Shown here: positions 22,561-31,141 of the stretch, one piece after another | Numbering within the stretch: the first letter of the stretch is position 1 | Layout: every line of letters begins with the position of its first letter | Source of the DNA: Burkholderia sp. Bp9142 | GTDB taxonomy: Bacteria; Pseudomonadota; Gammaproteobacteria; Burkholderiales; Burkholderiaceae | NCBI RefSeq assembly: GCF_003853415.1 | Contig: NZ_QTPP01000017.1 | Location: 62,001 to 126,000, forward strand | Direction of reading: 5' to 3' | DNA: 64,000 nucleotides | The notes under the pieces: generated by a model | Database searches by the model: none | Seen by the model: the letters and a program-made list of their open reading frames with translations, nothing else | Told to the model about the DNA's origin: nothing | Program-made: the position numbers and the translations under genes

Positions 22561-23514
22561 GTGTCCAGTCCGATCACGTCCCCCCCGCCCGCCGGCGCTG
22601 GCGCCGCGCCGCCGCCGCGCGGCGCATCCACCGCCACCGTGCTACCCGCACGTCGCCCGTCGCCCGCCGTGCGGCGGCAACGGCGCGCCGCGTGGCTCTT
22701 TCTCGCGCCTGCGTGCGCGATGGTTGCCGTCTATGTGATCTGGCCGATCCTGTCGACGCTGTGGCTGAGCCTCTGCAACTGGGACGGGATGACCGAGCGC
22801 ACGTTCGTCGGTCTCGCGAACTACGCGGAGCTGCTGCACGCGCCGGCCTTCTACACCGCGCTGCGCAACAACGTGATCTGGCTCGCGCTGTTCATGCTCG
22901 CGCCGCCGCTCGGCCTCGCGCTCGCGCTGTACCTGAACCAGGCGGTGGCCGGCATCCGGCTCGTGAAGTCGCTGTTCTTCGCGCCGTTCGTGCTGTCCGG
23001 CGTGGTGGTCGGCCTGATCTTCTCGTGGTTCTACGATCCGACCTTCGGCCTGCTCGCGCTGATCGCCGGACACGGGATCCCGGTGCTCGGCGATGCACGC
23101 TATGCGACGTTCGGCATCGTGTTCGCCGCGCTGTGGCCGCAAACCGCGTACTGCATGATCCTGTACCTGACCGGCCTCACGTCGGTGAACCCGGAGCAGA
23201 TCGAAGCGGCGCGGATGGAGGGCGCGCGCGGCTTCGCGCTGCTGTGGCACGTCGTGCTGCCGCAGTTGCGGCCGACCACGTTCATGGCGATCGTCGTCAC
23301 GGTGATCGGTGCGCTGCGCAGCTTCGACCTGATCTCGGTGATGACGGGCGGCGGCCCGTTCGAGAGCTCGACCGTGCTCGCGTATTACATGTACGACCAG
23401 GCGATCAAGTACTACCGGCTCGGCTATTCCGCATCGATCGCGGTCGTGCTGTTCGCGATCATGCTCGTCTACATCGTGTTCCAGTTGCGCCGCCTGCTGC
23501 GCAACGAGCAATAA
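22561..23514 (+). CDS. Sugar ABC transporter permease 1 (MalF/UgpA type), GTG start
   Basis: The 317-residue inner-membrane protein has a Pro/Ala-rich cytoplasmic tail of about 45 residues and six transmembrane segments. It carries the EAA loop EAARMEGARGFALLWHVVLPQLRP that contacts the ATPase. The start is GTG at 22561, supported by AGGAGG 6 bp upstream. It pairs with the next permease. Confidence 0.9.
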   Translation: MSSPITSPPPAGAGAAPPPRGASTATVLPARRPSPAVRRQRRAAWLFLAPACAMVAVYVIWPILSTLWLSLCNWDGMTERTFVGLANYAELLHAPAFYTALRNNVIWLALFMLAPPLGLALALYLNQAVAGIRLVKSLFFAPFVLSGVVVGLIFSWFYDPTFGLLALIAGHGIPVLGDARYATFGIVFAALWPQTAYCMILYLTGLTSVNPEQIEAARMEGARGFALLWHVVLPQLRPTTFMAIVVTVIGALRSFDLISVMTGGGPFESSTVLAYYMYDQAIKYYRLGYSASIAVVLFAIMLVYIVFQLRRLLRNEQ

Positions 23515-23522
23515 CCTGACCG

Positions 23523-24383
23523 GTGGCCATCATGTTTCCGACGCCCGTTACCCAATGGAAGCCCGTCTCGCGCCGGCTGTACAAGCTGTCGCTGCCCGTC
23601 GCGCTCGTGATCTGGCTGCTGCCGATGATCGCGGTGTTCGTCACGTCGGTGCGCTCGACCGAGGAGCTGGTCGAAGGCCACTACTGGGGCTGGCCGCGGC
23701 ACTTCTCGATGATCGAGAACTATCGCGACGCGCTGACCACGTCGCCGATGCTGCATTACTTCTGGAACAGCGTGCAGATCACGGTGCCGTCCGTGCTCGG
23801 CTCGATCGCGCTTGCGGCGATGGCCGGGTTCGCGCTCGCGACTTACCGGTTTCGTGGCAATGCCGCGCTGTTCGGGACGTTCGTCGCGGGGAACTTCGTG
23901 CCGGTGCAGGTGTTGATGATTCCGGTGCGGGATTTGTCGCTCAGGCTCGGGGTGTTCAACACGGTCGAGGCGTTGATTCTCTTTCACGTCGCGTTTCAGA
24001 CGGGGTTCTGCACGCTGTTTCTGCGGAACTTCATCAAGCAGTTGCCGTTCGAGTTGATCGAGGCTGCGCGGATCGAAGGCGCGGGCGAGTGGACGGTGTT
24101 CTGGCGGATCGTCTTGCCGTTGATCCGGCCTGCGCTGGCCGCGCTCGCGATCCTCGTGTTCACATTCGTGTGGAACGATTACTTCTGGGCACTGTGCCTC
24201 ACGCAAGGCGATGAAGCCGCGCCGATCACCGCGGGGGTGGCGGCGCTGAAGGGGCAATGGACCACGTCGTGGAATCTGGTGTCGGCCGGGTCGATTCTTG
24301 CCGCGCTGCCGTCGGTCGCGATGTTCTTCGCGATGCAGAAGCATTTCGTCGCGGGGCTGACGTTCGGGGCGACGAAAGGTTGA
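23523..24383 (+). CDS. Sugar ABC transporter permease 2 (MalG/UgpE type)
   Basis: The 286-residue permease has six membrane segments and the EAA loop EAARIEGAGEWTVFWRIVLPLIRP. It forms the heterodimeric channel with permease 1. GTG at 23523 and ATG at 23532 are both possible starts; neither has a strong ribosome-binding site, and the gene follows 8 bp after its partner, so coupling is likely. It is the last gene of the operon before the terminator at 24431. Confidence 0.9.
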   Translation: MAIMFPTPVTQWKPVSRRLYKLSLPVALVIWLLPMIAVFVTSVRSTEELVEGHYWGWPRHFSMIENYRDALTTSPMLHYFWNSVQITVPSVLGSIALAAMAGFALATYRFRGNAALFGTFVAGNFVPVQVLMIPVRDLSLRLGVFNTVEALILFHVAFQTGFCTLFLRNFIKQLPFELIEAARIEGAGEWTVFWRIVLPLIRPALAALAILVFTFVWNDYFWALCLTQGDEAAPITAGVAALKGQWTTSWNLVSAGSILAALPSVAMFFAMQKHFVAGLTFGATKG

Positions 24384-24430
24384 GCAAGCGCTGGTCGCGG
24401 ATTCGCATCTCCTCCTCTTCATCGAGAGGT

Positions 24431-24453
24431 TGCCCGCTTCGGCGGGCTTTTTT
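24431..24453 (+). terminator. Rho-independent terminator of the beta-galactoside operon
   Basis: GCCCGC, a TTCG tetraloop and GCGGGC are followed by TTTTTT, 48 bp beyond the last permease stop codon. This is a canonical intrinsic terminator. Confidence 0.93.
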
Positions 24454-24545
24454 CCTGGTTCTTCGTCGAACGCGACGCGATCCTTTGGGGAAGCCGTATT
24501 TCCCGTCGCGCCCCTGTCATCGCGGCGCTTGATGACCTTGACGGT

Positions 24546-24642
24546 GCGGTGAATAGACCGGATATTCTCCGCAAAAATTGCGGTGAATATTGAATCGTGC
24601 GGCGAATCGGTGGGATAATCTCCGCATCATGAGCGGAGATTA
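24546..24642. promoter_or_regulatory. Array of six GCGGNGAWTA half-sites around the fic start codon
   Basis: Half-sites GCGGTGAATA (24546, 24580) and GCGGCGAATC (24599) alternate with the inverted copies TATTCTCCGC (24563-24572) and TAATCTCCGC (24616-24625). A last copy, GCGGAGATTA (24633-24642), lies inside the coding region. The pair at 24616-24625/24633-24642 is a perfect 10-bp inverted repeat with the ATG in the loop. The pair at 24561-24591 has 12 of 14 arm bases matched. These are probable operators for the winged-helix domain of the Fic protein itself. Confidence 0.65.
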
Positions 24643-25750
24643 CACCTTCATCTGGGAGTCGGCCGACTGGCCTGCATGGCGCTTCGACCTCCCGGCACTC
24701 GCCACGCCACTCGCCGACGTCAGCCGTGCGCAAGGCATGCTGGTCGGGCGACTGGCGGATATCGGCCTGGCGCTGCGCGACGAGGCCAGCCTGGCCGCGC
24801 TGACGGAGGATGTCGTCAAGACCAGCGCCATCGAGGGCGAAAGCCTGAACGTCGCATCGGTTCGATCGTCGATTGCGCGTCGGCTTGGCGTCGATATCGG
24901 CGCCCTGGCGCCAGTCGATCGCCACATCGAGGGCGTGGTCGACATGGTGCTGGATGCGACGACCCATTCGGCGGCGCCGGTCACCGAAGGCCGTTTGTTC
25001 GGGTGGCATGCCGCTCTTTTCCCGACCGGCTATTCGGGGATGTCGCGCATCACGGTCGGTGCATGGCGTACGGATGCGAGCGGGCCGATGCAGGTGGTGT
25101 CCGGGCCGATCGGTCGACAGCGCGTGCATTTCGAAGCGCCGCCCGCCGCGCGCCTGACCGGCGAGATCGGACGCTTTCTCGCGTGGCTCAATGCGCCGCC
25201 AACCGAGCCTTTGCTGATCCGGGCCGGCCTGGCCCACCTGTGGTTCGTCACGCTTCACCCGTTCGACGACGGCAACGGCCGGATCGCGCGCGCGCTCGGG
25301 GATCTGGTCCTGGCGCGCGCCGATCGGAGTCCACAACGTTTCTATAGCCTGTCGGCGCAAATCCAGCGCGAACGTCACGCGTATTACGACGTGCTGGAAC
25401 GTACGCAGCGCGATTCGCTCGACGTCACCGAATGGCTCGCGTGGTTTCTGAACACCCTGGGGCGGGCCGTCGATCACGCGCACACGACGCTCGATGCGGT
25501 CCTGGTCAAGGCGCGCTTCTGGCAGCAACATGCGGGCCTCGCGATGAACGAACGCCAGGCCAAGGTCATGAATCGCTTGCTCGACGGCTTCGAAGGGAAA
25601 CTGACGACCACCAAGTGGGCGGCCCTCGCGAAGTGCTCGCAAGACACGGCGCTGCGCGATATCAGCGAACTCGTCGCGCACGGTGTGCTGCGCCGCTCGC
25701 TGTCCGCCGGCCGAAGCACGAGCTACGAGCTGGCGCCGTTCGGCGGCTGA
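24629..25750 (+). CDS. Fic-domain protein (AMPylator type) with C-terminal winged-helix domain
   Basis: The 373-residue protein has a Fic core motif HPFDDGNGR at residues 210-218, all key residues present, so it should transfer AMP (or another nucleotide moiety) to a hydroxyl on a target protein. An N-terminal helical region carries TSAIEG at residues 65-70, which fits the (S/T)xxxE(G/N) autoinhibitory motif of class II Fic proteins. Residues about 325-373 (TKWAALAKCSQDTALRDISELVAHGVL) look like a winged helix-turn-helix. I chose ATG 24629 over an upstream TTG at 24590. The gene stands alone, with no separate antitoxin gene next to it. The target is unknown. Confidence 0.85.
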   Translation: MSGDYTFIWESADWPAWRFDLPALATPLADVSRAQGMLVGRLADIGLALRDEASLAALTEDVVKTSAIEGESLNVASVRSSIARRLGVDIGALAPVDRHIEGVVDMVLDATTHSAAPVTEGRLFGWHAALFPTGYSGMSRITVGAWRTDASGPMQVVSGPIGRQRVHFEAPPAARLTGEIGRFLAWLNAPPTEPLLIRAGLAHLWFVTLHPFDDGNGRIARALGDLVLARADRSPQRFYSLSAQIQRERHAYYDVLERTQRDSLDVTEWLAWFLNTLGRAVDHAHTTLDAVLVKARFWQQHAGLAMNERQAKVMNRLLDGFEGKLTTTKWAALAKCSQDTALRDISELVAHGVLRRSLSAGRSTSYELAPFGG

Positions 25751-25853
25751 CGCCATCGCCTGCAGGCGTAGCCGGCGACGGCTGTCGTCGCAGTTTCCCG
25801 CCTTTCGATCCTCCCGCCGGGTCGGACGCTGGATGTCTCGCAGGCCCCGCCTG

Positions 25854-27335
25854 CTACGCGTCGCCCGACCGCCCCTCCCGCAACCTCACATCCACCGCCC
25901 CGATATTCTTCTCATGCGCGACCAGCATCAGCGACAGCGCGTGATGAATATCCGGATTCGCGAGCGTCGGCAGCAGTGCCTGCAGCTTGCGTACGACCCA
26001 CCTCTGGCCGCGGTTCAAGAACGCCATCCGCTCGGCCAGATCGTCGATCGCCATCGCCTTTTCATGGAACGAGCCGGTCGCACGCGTCGGCGTCGCACCG
26101 AGCGTGCGAATCGCATCGACCAGCACGCTGCACCAATGCGCCTCGTCCTGGCGAATATGCGCGATCAACCGATGGAGTTCGGGATCGTCGTTGACCTCGG
26201 CCGCCGTCTCCGAAGCGACGCGAGCACCCGCGCGCTCCGCTTCCAGCAATTCATCGAGCGCCGCGAGCAACGCCGTACGATTCTCACCCGCATCGCCCGC
26301 CGATGACGCGGCCGCCGCTTTCTCGACGATCGCCGCCGCATCGAGCACGATCCGGCGCAGCATGTCGCCGGCCGATTCGATCGCGCCGATCCGCCCGGCG
26401 CCCATACCCGCATACAACGCCATCGCTTCGAAATCGCCTGTCATCGTGCGCAGCGGCGAGTCGGTACTGAACAGATGGATCGGCCGACCTTCCTCGTCGC
26501 CGATCACGACGCGCTCGTCACTGAACGGATCACCACGCTCGCCCCGCGTGACACTCGACGGCAGCACACGCACCCGCGCGCCGCGCGGCCAGTTGATGTG
26601 AAAGATATCGGTCAGCAGCGTGTCGCCTTCACGCGCATCGACGATCCGCTGCTGGTGATACGCGTGCGCGAACGACTCGTGCGTCGCGATGAAGGCCGTG
26701 CCCATCACCGCGCCCTGCGCGCCGAGCGCCATCGCGGCGGCCACGTCCGCACCGTCGACGATCCCGCCCGCCGCGAGCACCGGCAACCGCGTCGCGCGAA
26801 CCACGTCTGGCAGCAACTCGGCCAGCGGCCGATCGCCACGCACGTGGCCACCCGCCTCATGCCCCTGGACGATCAGCGCCTGCGCACCCGCCGCCTCGGC
26901 CGCGCGCGCGTCGTCGAGCGAGCCGACCTGATGAACCACGCGCACGCCCGCATCGCGCAGACGCCGCACGACGCCCGGCACGACATCCCAGAACAGCGCA
27001 ACGACCGGCACATGCAATTCGATACACGCGTCGAGCTGCGCATCGAGCAACCCGGGCGGCGTCGACGCGGGAATCAGGTTGACGCCGAACGGCCGCTCGG
27101 TGGCCGCGCGCACCTGCTCGACCTCGCGCCGGATCAGCGCGACCGGCTCGCGCACCATCCCGAGAAAACCGAACCCGCCGGCCGCGCTCACGGCGCTCGC
27201 GAGCTCGGCCCGCGCGACGCCGCCCATGCCCGCGAGCACGATCGGCCAGGCACAGCCGAGCAGGTCGCAGACCGGGCGATGCAGGATCTGGACGGCGCGG
27301 GCCTCGGGCCCGTCGCCACGCGTCGGAATCGACAT
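25854..27335 (-). CDS. Nitronate monooxygenase-like flavoprotein fused to a C-terminal helical ferritin-like domain
   Basis: Residues 1 to about 335 are an NMO/2-nitropropane dioxygenase TIM barrel. The FMN features are PIVLAGMGGVARAELASAVSAAGGFGFLG, the segment IVQGHEAGGHVRG and the phosphate-binding AAGGIVDGADVAAAMALGAQGAVMGTAF. Residues about 353-485 form an extra all-helical domain with LLEAERAG, RQDEAHW and LVAHEKN helices, resembling a ferritin-like bundle often found as a stand-alone DUF. The usual NMO length is 320-380, so the 493-residue size is a real fusion. AAAGGAGG precedes the ATG. It would detoxify nitronates such as propionate 3-nitronate; the extra domain's role is unknown. 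Confidence 0.82.
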   Translation of the reverse strand: MSIPTRGDGPEARAVQILHRPVCDLLGCAWPIVLAGMGGVARAELASAVSAAGGFGFLGMVREPVALIRREVEQVRAATERPFGVNLIPASTPPGLLDAQLDACIELHVPVVALFWDVVPGVVRRLRDAGVRVVHQVGSLDDARAAEAAGAQALIVQGHEAGGHVRGDRPLAELLPDVVRATRLPVLAAGGIVDGADVAAAMALGAQGAVMGTAFIATHESFAHAYHQQRIVDAREGDTLLTDIFHINWPRGARVRVLPSSVTRGERGDPFSDERVVIGDEEGRPIHLFSTDSPLRTMTGDFEAMALYAGMGAGRIGAIESAGDMLRRIVLDAAAIVEKAAAASSAGDAGENRTALLAALDELLEAERAGARVASETAAEVNDDPELHRLIAHIRQDEAHWCSVLVDAIRTLGATPTRATGSFHEKAMAIDDLAERMAFLNRGQRWVVRKLQALLPTLANPDIHHALSLMLVAHEKNIGAVDVRLREGRSGDA

Positions 27336-27541
27336 GCAGCGTCCTCCTTTCAGGATCGGCGGCGCGTCACGGTCGACAGCCAAAGCGCGCGTCGCGCAAA
27401 GGCGAAACGAGTCGGGCCGGGTCGTGTCGGGCCGCGCATCGAATGGATCACATTGTGACATATCTGACCGCCAGGCCGCAGCGCTGGCCCGACATGCTTG
27501 ATACACGTCATGGCGGCAATGGCCGCTCCGGTCGTTCGGTG

Positions 27542-28312
27542 TCAGGTCCAGCCTTCGAGGCGCAGCGTCGAGCGCACGAGCCGCTGCTCCTCCTCCTCGA
27601 TCTCGCGCAGATAGTCGACGCACTGCCGGATATGCTCGCTCGCGGCCTTGCGCGCCTGGTCGGGCAGCCGCCCGGTCACCGCGTTGTAGAGCCGCGCGTG
27701 CTGGCGGTCGATCTGCTTCTTCAGCGGCTCGCGGTGATAGAGGTTGTTCACCGACGCGAACACGGAACTGAGCAGCAGGTCGGTCAGCGACTGCAGCGTG
27801 TTGACGAGCACCGGATTGTGCGACGCCTCGCAGATCGCGAGATGGAACGCATGGTCGAGCTTCGCACGCGCGGCCGGATCGAGATCCTGCGCATCGGCCG
27901 CCGTCATTTCCTCGTAGCGGCGCCGGATCAGGATGAAGTCGGCGGGCGTCCCGCGCAGCGCGGCGAGCCGCGCGGCCTCCGCCTCGAGCATGCCGCGCAC
28001 CTCGAACAGGTCGTACAGCGTGCGCGGCTGCGAGCCGAGCAGATGCATCATCGGCGAGACTTCGCGCTGCGGGGTCAGGCTCGCGACGAACGAACCCTTG
28101 CCGTGCGTCGTGTCGATGATCCCGCGTGCGCGCAGCAGCTTCATCCCTTCGCGCACGGCCGTGCGCGACACGCCGAGCTTCTCGGTGAGCCGCCGCTCGG
28201 ACGGCAGCGCCTGTCCGGCCTTCAGCACGCCGTCGACGATCAACTGCTCGATCCGCTCGGCGACGACGTCGGCCACATTGCGCGCCGGCGCTTGTCGATT
28301 CTGCATTTCCAT
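27542..28312 (-). CDS. glcC: GntR/FadR-family regulator of glycolate use (GlcC type)
   Basis: The 256-residue protein has an N-terminal winged helix (LPSERRLTEKLGVSRTAVREGMKLLRARGII) and an FCD effector domain with metal-binding His residues (DHAFHLAICEASHN and the later HARLYNAV and HIRQCV). It faces the glcDEFG-glcB genes, and two TGGT-ATG-ACCA operators lie in the gap. The start ATG at 28312 (MEMQNRQ) is only 2 bp from operator 1, which suggests tight autoregulation. The likely inducer is glycolate. Confidence 0.88.
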   Translation of the reverse strand: MEMQNRQAPARNVADVVAERIEQLIVDGVLKAGQALPSERRLTEKLGVSRTAVREGMKLLRARGIIDTTHGKGSFVASLTPQREVSPMMHLLGSQPRTLYDLFEVRGMLEAEAARLAALRGTPADFILIRRRYEEMTAADAQDLDPAARAKLDHAFHLAICEASHNPVLVNTLQSLTDLLLSSVFASVNNLYHREPLKKQIDRQHARLYNAVTGRLPDQARKAASEHIRQCVDYLREIEEEEQRLVRSTLRLEGWT

Positions 28313-28314
28313 AC

Positions 28315-28325
28315 TGGTATGACCA
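28315..28325. promoter_or_regulatory. GlcC/FadR-type operator 1 (TGGTATGACCA)
   Basis: TGGT-N3-ACCA is the known half-site geometry of FadR-subfamily GntR regulators (PdhR, LldR, GlcC). It abuts the glcC start codon and is identical over 13 bp to the copy at 28421. Confidence 0.8.
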
Positions 28326-28420
28326 CTTCGGGAGAACATCGCCGATTTTCTCACAAACCCTTGTTGTGATTGGGTTTTCCGTCACAACCACCGCCACCGC
28401 CCAGGCACGCTTCCAAAAAC

Positions 28421-28431
28421 TGGTATGACCA
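28421..28431. promoter_or_regulatory. GlcC/FadR-type operator 2 (TGGTATGACCA)
   Basis: This is the second identical TGGT-ATG-ACCA site, 106 bp from the first (about ten helical turns) and 104 bp upstream of the glcD start. It is suited to looping between two bound dimers. Confidence 0.8.
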
Positions 28432-28535
28432 CGCCTGCGACGTCTGGACACGCGCCGGCCGCCCGCCAAGAATGCCGTCCATCCGGCGCGCCGCGCATCC
28501 CGCGGCCGCCTGCATGGTGGAGACGGAGACACACG

Positions 28536-30035
28536 ATGAGTTTCACCTACGACGAACGGATCGACGGCCCGCTGGCGACCGTCGACCGCGACACGCTCGT
28601 CGCCGCGCTCGGTGCGGCGGCGCCCGGCCTCGACGTGCTGCACGAGCGCGAGGCGCTGAAGCCGTTCGAATGCGACGGCCTCGCCGCCTACCGCACGGTG
28701 CCGCTCGCGGCCGTGCTGCCCGACACCGTCGAACAGGTGCGCGCGGTGCTGCGCGTCGCGGCGGCACACGGCGTGCCGGTCGTCGCGCGCGGCGCGGGCA
28801 CCGGGCTGTCGGGCGGCGCGATGCCGCTCGAAAAAGGCCTCCTGCTCGTGATGGCGAAGTTCAACAAGATTCTCGAGATCGACCCCGACGCCGGCATCGC
28901 GCGCGTGCAGCCCGGCGTGCGCAACCTCGCGATCTCGCAGGCCGCAGCGCCCTACGGCCTCTATTACGCGCCCGATCCGTCGTCGCAGATCGCATGCTCG
29001 ATCGGCGGCAACGTCGCCGAAAACGCGGGCGGCGTGCACTGCCTGAAATACGGGCTGACGGTGCACAACATCCTGAAGGTCGAGATCCTGACGATCGACG
29101 GCGACACGCTGACGCTCGGCGCCGACGCGCTCGACGCGCCCGGCTTCGACCTGCTCGCGCTGTTCACCGGCTCCGAGGGGATGCTCGGCATCGTCACCGA
29201 AGTGACGGTGAAGCTGCGCCCGTTGCCGCCGAGCGTGAAGGTGCTGATGGCGAGCTTCGACGACGTCGCCGAAGCCGGCGCGGCGGTCGCGCGGATCATC
29301 GGCGCGGGCGTGATCCCGGGCGGGCTCGAGATGATGGACAACCTCGCGATCCGCGCGGCCGAGGACTTCATCCACGCCGGCTATCCGGTCGACGCGCAGG
29401 CGATCCTGCTGTGCGAACTCGACGGCGCGGCGACCGATGTCGAAGAGGACGCCGAACGCGTCGCCGCGCTGCTGCGCGACACCGGCGCGTCGGAGATCCG
29501 CGTCGCGCGCGACGAGGCCGAGCGGCAGCGCTTCTGGGCCGGCCGCAAGAACGCGTTTCCGGCGGTCGGGCGCATGTCGCCCGATTACTACTGCATGGAC
29601 GGCACGATCCCGCGCCGCGAGCTGCCGCGCGTGCTCGAAGGGATCGCCGCGTTGTCCGCCGAATACGCGCTGCCGGTCGCGAACGTGTTCCATGCCGGCG
29701 ACGGCAACATGCATCCGCTGATCCTGTTCGACGCGAACCGCGCCGGCGAGCTCGACCGCGCGGAAGCGCTCGGCGGCAAGATCCTCGAGCTGTGCGTCGC
29801 GGTGGGCGGCAGCATCACCGGCGAACACGGCGTCGGGCGCGAGAAGATCAACCAGATGTGCGTGCAGTTCAACGCCGACGAAATCACGTTCTTCCACGCC
29901 GTGAAGGCCGCATTCGATCCGCAGCGCCTGCTCAATCCCGGCAAGAACATCCCGACGCTGCACCGCTGCGCCGAATTCGGCGCGATGCACGTCCATCACG
30001 GCAAGCTGCCGTTTCCCGAACTGGAGCGCTTCTGA
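28536..30035 (+). CDS. glcD: Glycolate oxidase subunit GlcD (FAD-linked)
   Basis: The 499-residue flavoprotein of the FAD-linked oxidase (PCMH-type) family has the FAD pyrophosphate loop ARGAGTGLSGGAMP and the C-terminal region VFHAGDGNMHP/SITGEHGVGREK, characteristic of GlcD and D-lactate dehydrogenases. It oxidises glycolate to glyoxylate, passing electrons through GlcE/GlcF to the membrane quinone pool. The ATG at 28536 follows GGAGAC. Its stop overlaps the glcE start (TGATG). Confidence 0.94.
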   Translation: MSFTYDERIDGPLATVDRDTLVAALGAAAPGLDVLHEREALKPFECDGLAAYRTVPLAAVLPDTVEQVRAVLRVAAAHGVPVVARGAGTGLSGGAMPLEKGLLLVMAKFNKILEIDPDAGIARVQPGVRNLAISQAAAPYGLYYAPDPSSQIACSIGGNVAENAGGVHCLKYGLTVHNILKVEILTIDGDTLTLGADALDAPGFDLLALFTGSEGMLGIVTEVTVKLRPLPPSVKVLMASFDDVAEAGAAVARIIGAGVIPGGLEMMDNLAIRAAEDFIHAGYPVDAQAILLCELDGAATDVEEDAERVAALLRDTGASEIRVARDEAERQRFWAGRKNAFPAVGRMSPDYYCMDGTIPRRELPRVLEGIAALSAEYALPVANVFHAGDGNMHPLILFDANRAGELDRAEALGGKILELCVAVGGSITGEHGVGREKINQMCVQFNADEITFFHAVKAAFDPQRLLNPGKNIPTLHRCAEFGAMHVHHGKLPFPELERF

Positions 30036-31117
30036 TGCGACGCGAACGCGAACCCGAATCGATCGACGACAGCGCGACGCTCGTCGCGCAGGTCGACGCC
30101 GCGATCCACGATCGCCAGCCGCTGCACATCCGCGGCGCGGGCACGAAGGCGTTCGTCGGCCGCGCGGTCGAAGGCCGCCCGCTCGACGTGCGCACGCACC
30201 GCGGCATCGTCGCGTACGACCCGACCGAACTCGTCATCACCGCGCGCGCGGGCACGCCGCTCGCCGAACTCGAGGCGATGCTCGACGCGGCCGGCCAGAT
30301 GCTGCCGTGCGAGCCGCCGGCGTTCGGCGGCGCGGCCACGGTCGGCGGCATGTTCGCGGCCGCGCTGTCGGGGCCGCGCCGCCCGTGGGCCGGCGCGGTG
30401 CGCGATTTCGTGCTCGGCTGCCGCGTGATCACTGGCCACGCGAAACACCTGCGCTTCGGCGGCGAGGTGATGAAGAACGTCGCGGGCTACGACGTGTCGC
30501 GGCTGCTCGCGGGCAGTTTCGGCTGCCTCGGCGTCGTGACGGAGGTATCGCTGAAGGTGCTGCCGAAGCCGCGCGCGACCGGCGATCTCGCGTTGCCGCT
30601 CACGGCAGGCGAAGCCGTGCAGCGCGTCGCCGGATGGCGTCGCGCGGGGCTGCCGCTCGCGGGCGCCTGCCACGCGGACGGCGTGCTGCGCGTGCGGCTC
30701 GAAGGCGGCGAGGGCTCGGTGAAGGCCGCGCGCGACACGATCGGCGGCGAGCGCATGGACGATCGCGACGACGGCTTCTGGGCGCGGCTGCGCGACCTGT
30801 CGCTGCCGTTCTTCGATGATCCGCGCCCGCTGTGGCGCGTGTCGGTGCCGGCCGCCGCGCCGCTCGATGCGCTGCCCGGCGCGCAGCTCGTCGACTGGGG
30901 CGGCGCGCAGCGCTGGCTGAAGAGCGACGCCGCGCCGGCCGACGTGCGGCGGTTCGCCGCGCAGTGGGGCGGCCATGCGACCTGCTTCACGCCCGGCACG
31001 ACGCCCGAGCCGTTCCAGCCGCTGCCGCCCGCGCTGCTGCGCGTGCACCGGCAACTGAAGGCGCAACTCGATCCGCATGCGATCTTCAATCCTGGCCGCC
31101 TGTACGCGGACGTCTGA
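30035..31117 (+). CDS. glcE: Glycolate oxidase FAD-binding subunit GlcE
   Basis: The 360-residue protein is a shorter PCMH-fold partner of GlcD with the FAD-loop segment HIRGAGTKAFVG and GEVMKNVAGYDVSRLLAGSFGCLGVVTEV. The C-terminal HAIFNPGRLYADV is typical of GlcE. It forms the catalytic complex with GlcD and GlcF. The start codon shares a base with the glcD stop, indicating coupled translation and stoichiometric expression. Confidence 0.93.
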   Translation: MRREREPESIDDSATLVAQVDAAIHDRQPLHIRGAGTKAFVGRAVEGRPLDVRTHRGIVAYDPTELVITARAGTPLAELEAMLDAAGQMLPCEPPAFGGAATVGGMFAAALSGPRRPWAGAVRDFVLGCRVITGHAKHLRFGGEVMKNVAGYDVSRLLAGSFGCLGVVTEVSLKVLPKPRATGDLALPLTAGEAVQRVAGWRRAGLPLAGACHADGVLRVRLEGGEGSVKAARDTIGGERMDDRDDGFWARLRDLSLPFFDDPRPLWRVSVPAAAPLDALPGAQLVDWGGAQRWLKSDAAPADVRRFAAQWGGHATCFTPGTTPEPFQPLPPALLRVHRQLKAQLDPHAIFNPGRLYADV

Positions 31118-31141
31118 CGCCAACCCGACTTCGAACCGCCG

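Noticed and set aside
27336-29999. Extension of the nitronate monooxygenase frame a further 2.6 kb upstream
   Set aside because: The extension is antisense to glcC/glcD; the NMO fold and AAAGGAGG site define the start at 27335.
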